From Alkalimarinus sediminis (GTDB lineage Bacteria > Pseudomonadota > Gammaproteobacteria > Pseudomonadales > Oleiphilaceae), in the NCBI RefSeq assembly GCF_026427595.1, contig NZ_CP101527.1:2265501-2329500 (forward strand): a stretch of DNA of 64,000 nucleotides. The letters run 5' to 3'. The position numbers and the translations under genes were made by a program. Positions 58,281-64,000 of the stretch are shown here, in pieces (position 1 is the first letter of the stretch; every line of letters begins with the position of its first letter). Under the pieces are notes generated by a model. The model saw only the letters and a program-made list of their open reading frames with translations. It was not told where the DNA came from and did no database searches.

Positions 58281-58405
58281 CGCATGGATGCAAAACTCTC
58301 CGAAAGGATACGAAACATGGAAGATAAACACTGAAAGGATTCGGTGTCGCGTTAAGCCAAGGATGGAGCATAAGGAGTGTGCGCCGACTTAACGCTCTTT
58401 TTCTT
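58281..58405 (+). ncRNA. GGA-rich small RNA 1, candidate RsmX/Y/Z (CsrB-type) RNA
   Basis: This ~125-nt intergenic segment has seven GGA triplets (58286, 58306, 58319, 58337, 58361, 58365, 58374). Several sit in hairpin loops: CACTGAA-AGGA-TTCGGTG (58329-58346) is a 7-bp stem with an exact AGGA loop, and GCA-TGGA-TGC lies at the 5' end. It ends with GCGTTAAG/CTTACGC-like pairing (58349-58356 with CTTAACGC 58388-58395) and TCTTTTTCTT. GGA in loops is the CsrA/RsmA binding signature. There is no credible ORF. It may act as a CsrA-sequestering RNA. Confidence 0.72.
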
Positions 58406-58505
58406 CAGGTTATCCCCTCTCAGACTTGCCTCCTCAACACACGCCCAGGCATTGAAAAACGCTATTGCCCGGCTTTCTTATTAATCGCTTAAAATGGAAT
58501 TTAAA

Positions 58506-58826
58506 ATGCGAATCAAAAAACTACTATCACTTTTAACATTAGTCGTAACTTTCAGCGCTGCTTTTCTACCAGCTCAAAGCGCCCTTGCTGCAACAGATAA
58601 AGAATCACAAGCTATTTCTGTTGTCACAGGAAAAATCAACATTAATAGTGCGGACGCACAAACACTAGCATCTTCGATCAAAGGCATTGGCCTCAAGAAA
58701 GCACAAGCTATTGTGGATTACCGAGACGCTAACGGCCCATTCATCAACATTCAAGACTTAGCAAGCGTCTCAGGCATTGGTCAAAAAACAGTGGCCAAGA
58801 ACGCAGACCTCTTAACTGTTAAATAA
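58506..58826 (+). CDS. ComEA-like secreted helix-hairpin-helix protein
   Basis: A 106-residue exported protein with a signal peptide (MRIKKLLSLLTLVVTFSAAF, cleavage probably after QSALA) and a single ComEA-type HhH domain (GKININSADAQTLASSIKGI, then FINIQDLASVSGIGQKTV). The ATG at 58506 is preferred over 58494 because GGAA sits 6 nt before it. Such proteins bind DNA in the periplasm and are linked to DNA uptake. It stands alone, about 100 bp after small RNA 1. Confidence 0.88.
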   Translation: MRIKKLLSLLTLVVTFSAAFLPAQSALAATDKESQAISVVTGKININSADAQTLASSIKGIGLKKAQAIVDYRDANGPFINIQDLASVSGIGQKTVAKNADLLTVK

Positions 58827-58968
58827 AGCTAACCCCTTATCGCTCGGCACTATCTGATTTTTACAACGGCGTTTTATGAAACGCAGCCATTAGTCGCGCC
58901 AAATTGCAGCCGCTATAACCTCAGTAACAGCTGCCGAGCCATTTCAACCAGTCTACACAGTGCCATCA

Positions 58969-60324
58969 TTACAACTCAAACTCATCACTCGGGTCTGGCA
59001 CATCTACCGTCCAACCAAACTTCTCCTCTAGTTTTAAGCGCATATTATCTGAGGCTGCAGGCTCACCATGGGTAACAAATACTCGCTTTGGGGCAATTTC
59101 AGATTGATCGAGCCAGCCGATTATCTCATTATAGTCGCCGTGGGCAGACAAACTATCTAAATTACACACCTCTGCTCGTACGGGGTGATAAGCACCATGT
59201 ATTTTCACTTGCTGAGCACCGTTGACCATAGCATCACCCCGCGTTCCAGGGGCCTGAAAACCGACAAACACCACAGAATTTCTATGATTCGGAAGTAAGG
59301 TTTTAAGGTGGTGCAACACTCTTCCACCACTTGCCATTCCGCTAGCTGAAATAATAATAGAGGGGTACTTTCGCTTATTCAGCTCGATAGACTCCTCTGG
59401 TGTTCTGACAAAATGAGTACCTTTATCAATTTTGCTGCACTCCTCCTTGGTTAATCGATGCTCCTTATGGTGGCGGCAATAGGTTTCTGTTGCTGATATA
59501 GCCATTGGGCTATTTAAAAACACCGGCACATCAGGGATTTCGTTTCGCTCTTTTAGCAATTGAATGATATACAGAATCGTCTGCGCGCGCCCCACCGCAA
59601 AAGAAGGAAAGAGGACAATGCCTCCCCGCTCCATGGTCTTATTGATGACTTCCTTAAAAAATTCAAACGGATCTGTTTCATCATGAGTTCGGTTACCATA
59701 GGTTGACTCTACAACCAGGTAGTCCGTCGATTGCAGGGGCTCGGGGGAGCGCATGACTAAATCTTCACTCCTACCAACATCACCACTAAAAGTAATCGTC
59801 TTTCCACCTGCCGTTATTTGAACAGCCGATGAACCTAAAATATGCCCTACTGGGGTAAACGTCGCCTGAATATGATGCGCTACCTCGATAGTTTTATGAT
59901 AGTGAACAGGTTTAAATAACTTTAACGATTCAATAGCATCTTTTTCTGTATACAAGGGCATTGCTGGGTTATGTCGAGAGAACTTTTTCTTATTGGCATA
60001 ACGAGCATCCTCTTCTTGTAGAAAGCCAGAGTCAGGCAACAAGATCTTACACAGGTCGTAAGTTCCCTGTGTGCAATAGACCGGCCCTTTAAATCCCTTT
60101 TTTCTGAGAGCAGGCACATAACCACTATGGTCTATGTGAGCATGAGTTAATACTACAGCATTAATTGTTTTTGGATCGACAGGAAATGGCTTCCAGTTTC
60201 GGAGGCGAAGTTTTTTCACTCCTTGATATAAGCCACAGTCAACCAGTATTCGCTGATTATTATGGGTAATTAGATACTTAGAACCCGTTACAGTACCAGC
60301 GCCACCTAGAAATTTAATCTTCAT
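58969..60324 (-). CDS. Second beta-CASP metallo-beta-lactamase-fold hydrolase
   Basis: A 451-residue paralogue of the 56.7-kb protein. It has FLGGAGTVTGSKYLI, the metal motif THAHIDHSGYVP (H61, H63, D65, H66), GHILGSSAVQI, FSGDVGRSEDLV, FPSFAVGRAQTILY, ASGMASGGRVLHHL and SAHGDYNEII. It is divergent from the AMP-phosphorylase-type gene. RNA processing or degradation is the usual role of the family; substrate unknown. Confidence 0.87.
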   Translation of the reverse strand: MKIKFLGGAGTVTGSKYLITHNNQRILVDCGLYQGVKKLRLRNWKPFPVDPKTINAVVLTHAHIDHSGYVPALRKKGFKGPVYCTQGTYDLCKILLPDSGFLQEEDARYANKKKFSRHNPAMPLYTEKDAIESLKLFKPVHYHKTIEVAHHIQATFTPVGHILGSSAVQITAGGKTITFSGDVGRSEDLVMRSPEPLQSTDYLVVESTYGNRTHDETDPFEFFKEVINKTMERGGIVLFPSFAVGRAQTILYIIQLLKERNEIPDVPVFLNSPMAISATETYCRHHKEHRLTKEECSKIDKGTHFVRTPEESIELNKRKYPSIIISASGMASGGRVLHHLKTLLPNHRNSVVFVGFQAPGTRGDAMVNGAQQVKIHGAYHPVRAEVCNLDSLSAHGDYNEIIGWLDQSEIAPKRVFVTHGEPAASDNMRLKLEEKFGWTVDVPDPSDEFEL

Positions 60325-60534
60325 GCATACTCCTATACGTCCTTGCTAGCATTACCTAAATATTAGTATAAAGCGGCTGTTCTGGTAATCACTTATGTTG
60401 ACTTGACGCAAGACAGTGTCGATTAATTGGCATAGTATTAATGAGTAATCGGTGAGAGGTTCCGCTAACTCCCGCATAGATTGGAATAACGAAAGGTACC
60501 ATTACCCGATTCCTGGATGAGCACTAATGAGTGT

Positions 60535-60570
60535 GAATATGATACTAACTATGAATATGATACTAACTAT
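60535..60570. repeat. 18-bp direct tandem repeat before the phosphorylase gene
   Basis: GAATATGATACTAACTAT occurs twice head to tail at 60535-60552 and 60553-60570, ending 11 bp before the start codon at 60582. Copy number would set the spacing between upstream signals and the ribosome-binding region. The 257-nt gap 60325-60581 otherwise shows only divergent promoters, not clearly resolved. Confidence 0.7.
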
Positions 60571-60581
60571 GAATACATACC

Positions 60582-62111
60582 ATGAGCGATCCAGCAGAAC
60601 CAAAAACGATTAATTATCTCCTTCTACGCAGAATGGGGATCGATACACACCAAGAACCTGTGATTTACATGCGCCAAGATTGTTATGTTTGTCGATCAGA
60701 AGGGTTTGACGCTCAATCTCGCATAACAGTAAGTACGGGAACGCGGAGTATTATCGCAACCGTCAATATGGTGACCACCGATATACTGTCACATCAAGAG
60801 GTAGGTTTATCTGAATCTGCTTGGCGACGACTGCAAGCAACGGAGGGTGAAAAAGCGACCTTTTCCCACGCTAAACCTGCCGAGTCGATGAGTAGTGTGC
60901 GCGGTAAAATTTATGGCACTCCTTTCTCTTCCCAAAGTGCGACAGAGATTGTTAACGATATTACTGACGGCAGCTACTCCGACATTCAGTTGGCATCATT
61001 TGTTACCTCTTGCGCCGGCAGTCGCCTCTCTACCAACGAAATCATTAGCCTCACCGAAGCAATGGTAGCCTGCGGAAGCAAACTTGATTGGGGCAGCCAA
61101 CAAGTAATGGACAAACATTGTGTAGGAGGCTTGCCAGGTAATAGGACAACGCCCATCGTAGTTGCTATTGTGGCAGCATCCGGCCTCATAATGCCAAAAA
61201 CATCCTCAAGAGCTATTACCTCCCCCGCTGGCACTGCAGACACAATGGAGACACTCACACCCGTTAACCTCAGCCTAAAAACCATGAGATCTGTTGTTGA
61301 AAAAGAAGGAGGCTGCATCGCTTGGGGCGGATCGGTTAGCCTAAGCCCTGCAGACGACATCCTCATACGCATTGAAAAGGCGTTAGATCTAGACAGCGAA
61401 GGCCAACTAGTTGCATCTGTTATTTCCAAAAAAATTGCAGCAGGCTCTACAGATGTCTTGATTGATATACCTATTGGCGTAACAGCCAAAGTAAGAAGCC
61501 AAAACTACGGCAGAAAACTCGCCAAACAGTTAATAAAGACCGGAGAAGCACTTGGCATTACCGTCAAAACTCTTTTTTCTGACGGATTACAACCCGTAGG
61601 CCACGGTATTGGGCCAGCTCTGGAAGCAAGAGATATATTACAAGTGCTTAACAACCATCATCACGGGCCACAAGACCTCAGAGATAGGGCCACCACTATT
61701 GCAGGTGAGATTTTGGAGATGGGTAAAGTCGCCCCTCAAGGGCAAGGCAAACGCCTGGCTGAACACAAAATCAGCTCTGGAGAGGCCTGGGTTAAATTTC
61801 AAGCTATCTGCGAAGCTCAAGGCGGGTTAAAAACACCCCCAAACGCGGCCTATACTCACGATGTAGCCGCAGGAAAGGCAGGCATTGTTTCATATATTAA
61901 CAATCGAGTCATAGCTAAACTGGCAAAACTGGCAGGGGCACCCGCAGCGCCTTCAGCAGGCCTGGACTTCCATGTAAAACTTGGCGATAAAGTCTGTTCA
62001 GATACCCCTTTGTTTACTATTCACTCTGAAGCGCCAGGAGAGCTGCAATACGCCATTAACTTCTTAAATGATCACCCTGGTGCGATCAGCATAGAGGAGG
62101 AAAGCATTTGA
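60582..62111 (+). CDS. AMP/thymidine phosphorylase family protein (long archaeal-like DeoA)
   Basis: A 509-residue nucleoside phosphorylase-family enzyme with an N-terminal extension (about 1-95), as in archaeal AMP phosphorylases. Motifs include IVNDITDGSYSDIQLASFV, MDKHCVGGLPGNRTTPI (phosphate binding, KH(S/C)xGG), TSSRAITSPAGTADTMETL and GGSVSLSPADDILIRIEKAL. AMP phosphorylases release the base and form ribose 1,5-bisphosphate. The TGA stop overlaps a TTG start of a PRPP-synthetase-like gene, so the two probably work together. Confidence 0.88.
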   Translation: MSDPAEPKTINYLLLRRMGIDTHQEPVIYMRQDCYVCRSEGFDAQSRITVSTGTRSIIATVNMVTTDILSHQEVGLSESAWRRLQATEGEKATFSHAKPAESMSSVRGKIYGTPFSSQSATEIVNDITDGSYSDIQLASFVTSCAGSRLSTNEIISLTEAMVACGSKLDWGSQQVMDKHCVGGLPGNRTTPIVVAIVAASGLIMPKTSSRAITSPAGTADTMETLTPVNLSLKTMRSVVEKEGGCIAWGGSVSLSPADDILIRIEKALDLDSEGQLVASVISKKIAAGSTDVLIDIPIGVTAKVRSQNYGRKLAKQLIKTGEALGITVKTLFSDGLQPVGHGIGPALEARDILQVLNNHHHGPQDLRDRATTIAGEILEMGKVAPQGQGKRLAEHKISSGEAWVKFQAICEAQGGLKTPPNAAYTHDVAAGKAGIVSYINNRVIAKLAKLAGAPAAPSAGLDFHVKLGDKVCSDTPLFTIHSEAPGELQYAINFLNDHPGAISIEEESI

Positions 62112-62998
62112 AACCGCTACTATTCACACTATTCCACGAAAATAGCTCACTCTCCACTCGACTCATAGAGAGCGGCCAATTTGAGCTAGGAGAAACTGAT
62201 ATTCGTCGCTTCCCGGATGGCGAAAGTTATGTAAGGACCCTCACCCCTGTTAATCAACGCAAAGTGATTATTCTAGCTAACCTGCACCACCCTGACGACA
62301 AGCTATTACCCCTACTCTTTCTTTGCCAAACCTTAAAAGATCAGCATGCAGCACATATCAGCTTAGTCGCACCATATCTACCTTATATGCGACAAGATAA
62401 ACGCTTTCATACAGGAGAGTGCATCACCTCAGCAGTGTTTGCCTCTCTATTAAGCCCTGCTATAGACGAACTAATCACGATAGACCCACACCTTCACCGC
62501 TATCATTCACTATCAGAAATCTATAACAGCAAAACTCAAACGCTAAAGGCCGATAACACTATCGCAAACTGGATAAAAGATCATATAGAAAAGCCCTTGA
62601 TTGTAGGGCCTGATAGTGAGAGCGAACAGTGGGCTGCAGCAACCGCCGAGATGATTGGCTGCCCTCACCTTGTTTTACTGAAAGAGCGATTTGGCGATCG
62701 CGAAGTCAAAATATCAACACCAGAGGCCGATACACTGACAGATCATACACCTGTACTCGTTGACGATATTATTTCAACCGGCAGAACAATGATAGAAACA
62801 GCGGCAATGCTAAAGCAAGAAGGTTTTAGACCCCCAATCTGCATTGGCGTGCATGCGGTTTTTTCAGAAGGTGACTATCAAGCGCTAGCAAAAAGTGATG
62901 TTGAAAAGGTCATCACCTGCAATACTATCGAACATCATAGTAACGGCATCAACCTGTCTGAAGTCATTATCCACGCACTAGGCTTGCAAGCTAACTAA
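62108..62998 (+). CDS. Ribose-phosphate pyrophosphokinase family protein (Prs-like)
   Basis: A 296-residue PRPP-synthetase-fold protein. It starts at TTG 62108, overlapping the upstream TGA, with a strong SD (GGAGG) in the preceding codons. Features are FELGETDIRRFPDGESYVR, YLPYMRQDKRFHTGECITS, IDPHLHR, IVGPDSESEQWA and the PRPP loop VLVDDIISTGRTMIETA. It is shorter and more divergent than the housekeeping Prs (~315 residues), so it is a specialised paralogue coupled to the phosphorylase. The exact substrate is uncertain. Confidence 0.88.
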   Translation: MKPLLFTLFHENSSLSTRLIESGQFELGETDIRRFPDGESYVRTLTPVNQRKVIILANLHHPDDKLLPLLFLCQTLKDQHAAHISLVAPYLPYMRQDKRFHTGECITSAVFASLLSPAIDELITIDPHLHRYHSLSEIYNSKTQTLKADNTIANWIKDHIEKPLIVGPDSESEQWAAATAEMIGCPHLVLLKERFGDREVKISTPEADTLTDHTPVLVDDIISTGRTMIETAAMLKQEGFRPPICIGVHAVFSEGDYQALAKSDVEKVITCNTIEHHSNGINLSEVIIHALGLQAN

Positions 62999-63023
62999 GA
63001 AGCATTTTGTAGATGCAACCGGA

Positions 63024-63194
63024 CTAGGCTGCATCTTTACGAGACTCGCAACGAAATACGGCTATCGGGTCATCATATTGATTATGTGGGTCTTGCTCAT
63101 GAGCCAATGACCAAATTAAATAATCTATAAATGCCTGCTCATTATCTTGGTTTTGTTTAACTGCTGCGGCCTGAGTTTTAATCTGCGTATCCAT
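63024..63194 (-). CDS. Small protein of 56 residues, unknown
   Basis: A short minus-strand frame, MDTQIKTQAAAVKQNQDNEQ, then AFIDYLIWSLAHEQDPHNQY and a DDPIAVFRCESRKDAA tail. ATG at 63194 is preceded by GGGGTGAT at a suitable distance. The composition is soluble and protein-like, with an amphipathic central helix and a single Cys. I do not recognise it. It is convergent with the prs-like gene and divergent from small RNA 2. Confidence 0.55.
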   Translation of the reverse strand: MDTQIKTQAAAVKQNQDNEQAFIDYLIWSLAHEQDPHNQYDDPIAVFRCESRKDAA

Positions 63195-63310
63195 AAATCA
63201 CCCCATGAACTGTTGTTATGTTTATTGTGGATTAAATCTGTCAAAAATCCGTAAGTAAATGTGCTTACGGAGCTTTAAGCAAAGTAAATGCCACCTAAGG
63301 ATTTAATTTT

Positions 63311-63380
63311 TGTAAGAGATCTCTCACAGCGATTTGAGAAATATCCTACATACACGAACTATGTACTTACGTACTATACA
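63311..63380 (+). promoter_or_regulatory. GacA/UvrY-type activator site and -10 for small RNA 2
   Basis: TGTAAGAGATCTCTCACA (63311-63328) differs at one defined position from TGTAAG-N6-CTTACA and has the AGAGATCTCT core of enterobacterial UvrY sites. A TATACA -10 candidate is at 63375-63380, without a consensus -35. The palindrome centre is about 68 bp before the inferred start, matching small RNA 1. A second palindrome, CGTAAG-N8-CTTACG, lies at 63250-63269. Confidence 0.75.
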
Positions 63381-63386
63381 CATCGT

Positions 63387-63533
63387 CAGGACGACATACG
63401 GTTTTCTTTAACAGGAAACGGTAGTTAACGTATGGATGCGGACAAGGAAGTAAACATGGATGGCCGGTTACCTAGGGAATGGTAAGGGAAGCATCAAACT
63501 GACGAGGCGCTGCATGGATGCAGCGCCTTTTTT
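63387..63533 (+). ncRNA. GGA-rich small RNA 2, candidate RsmX/Y/Z (CsrB-type) RNA
   Basis: About 147 nt with nine GGA triplets (63389, 63414, 63434, 63440, 63446, 63458, 63476, 63487, 63516). GTC-AGGAC-GAC at the 5' end is the classic TCAGGACGA loop of Rsm RNAs; TTACC-TAGGGAAT-GGTAA (63468-63485) and the terminator loop also present GGA. CATACG near 63395 can pair with CGTATG near 63428 to close an outer stem. A strong intrinsic terminator follows. No ORF fits. It probably sequesters the CsrA/RsmA translational regulator. Confidence 0.82.
63506..63533 (+). terminator. Intrinsic terminator of small RNA 2
   Basis: GGCGCTGCAT (63506-63515) pairs with ATGCAGCGCC (63518-63527), followed by T6. 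The loop exposes ATGGAT, so the terminator hairpin itself carries a CsrA-type GGA site, as known for Rsm/Csr RNAs. It also lies just beyond the end of the convergent membrane-protein gene. Confidence 0.93.
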
Positions 63534-63550
63534 ATACATAACTTAAGTTC

Positions 63551-64000
63551 CTATTTTTCAGGCCAGACATCTTCTTGCCAAAACCTAGGCGAATAGACTT
63601 GTACACCTCTAACAGGATCTAAACCCGCCCCCCCCTCGATTCGAGCTTTAACCTCAGGATAAACCAATAGTAGCAACCCTAAAACTGTAAAAATCACAAT
63701 CACCTTAACAAATAAAGAACCTACTTTGTGCTTACTCAACTCAAAGAACGAAGGCAATCTAAGGCAATCTTCTATCAAAAGACCGATTAAGGGTGCTAAA
63801 CATATAACTAACAGTAGCTGTGTTAAAGGGGCTACCCACACACCACTAAACATTGACATACCTATCGCAGCAACCACCGACCAAACAAAAGGAAAATAAC
63901 TATTAACTTCAGCTGAGCCAATACGTGATAGCTTTCTATACAGCATAAAGCTTAGCTTTATCACCAACAAAGCGAGCAAAGTTAGCACAGCAACACCATA
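63551..64000 (-). CDS. Membrane protein, partial (N-terminus outside window), unknown
   Basis: The reading frame continues to the window edge, so the start is probably outside; an in-window GTG at 63988 is possible. About 149 residues are visible with four hydrophobic segments (starting VAVLTLLALLVIKLSFML and including SLFVKVIVIFTVLGLLLLVY). A soluble C-terminal tail contains GVQVYSPRFWQEDVWPEK. I do not recognise the family. It ends 17 bp from the terminator of small RNA 2, reading towards it. Confidence 0.65.
   Translation of the reverse strand, partial: YGVAVLTLLALLVIKLSFMLYRKLSRIGSAEVNSYFPFVWSVVAAIGMSMFSGVWVAPLTQLLLVICLAPLIGLLIEDCLRLPSFFELSKHKVGSLFVKVIVIFTVLGLLLLVYPEVKARIEGGAGLDPVRGVQVYSPRFWQEDVWPEK

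Noticed and set aside
58261-58405. Cyclic-di-GMP or other riboswitch before the ComEA-like gene
   Set aside because: No match to the GEMM core that I can see; the GGA loops, upstream palindrome and terminator 100 bp before the gene fit a stand-alone sRNA better.
60986-61489. 167-residue antisense frame in the phosphorylase gene
   Set aside because: Shadow of a well-conserved coding region; no RBS and implausible composition.

Overview
This window looks like a chromosomal segment from a marine gammaproteobacterium of the Pseudomonadales/Oceanospirillales type. The evidence is the gene order rpsB-tsf divergent from map-glnD-dapC-(arsC-like)-dapD-dapE, the Pseudomonas-style DapD and WbpP proteins, and the low to moderate GC content. 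I cannot name the genus. No tRNA, rRNA, CRISPR array or complete insertion sequence was seen.

Layout. 1-12.4 kb is housekeeping. It holds tsf (cut by the window edge) and rpsB on the minus strand, then map, glnD and lysine/peptidoglycan (dap) genes on the plus strand, rlmA, two small unknown proteins, a membrane-anchored cold-shock-domain protein and slyX. 12.5-23.6 kb is a minus-strand type VI secretion block (tssA, B, C, E, F, G, H plus PAAR). It lacks tssJ/K/L/M, hcp and vgrG, and a 145-bp-period repeat array sits between tssB and tssC. 23.6-56.7 kb is one long minus-strand surface-polysaccharide island. It encodes supply of rhamnose (rmlBACD), UDP-GalNAc (wbpP) and GDP-mannose (manC). It also carries a UDP-L-FucNAc module (fnlABC) with a WbuB-like transferase, a reductase, a small initiating phosphoglycosyltransferase and a WbpM-type dehydratase. 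Two Wzz-like proteins, Wzx and Wzy complete the export machinery. In the middle is an essentially complete legionaminic-acid pathway (LegB, C, H, G, I, F and PtmE-like). It is mixed with genes that should decorate the sugar: a PIG-L deacetylase, a formyltransferase-like protein and a WbpG/HisH/HisF amidotransferase trio. A decayed galU pseudogene lies between wzx and wzz.

56.7-64 kb has two beta-CASP metallo-hydrolases, a ComEA-like secreted helix-hairpin-helix protein, and an AMP-phosphorylase-type gene coupled to a PRPP-synthetase-type gene. It also has a 56-residue small protein and a partial membrane protein.

Most notable hidden signals. Two unannotated GGA-rich small RNA genes (about 58.28-58.41 kb and 63.39-63.53 kb) each lie about 66-68 bp downstream of an 18-bp palindrome resembling the GacA/UvrY activator site. 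They look like RsmX/Y/Z (CsrB-type) RNAs that sequester CsrA/RsmA. The sugar cluster probably makes an unusual N-modified legionaminic acid glycan. These functional statements are inferences from motifs and gene order; no database search or folding was run.
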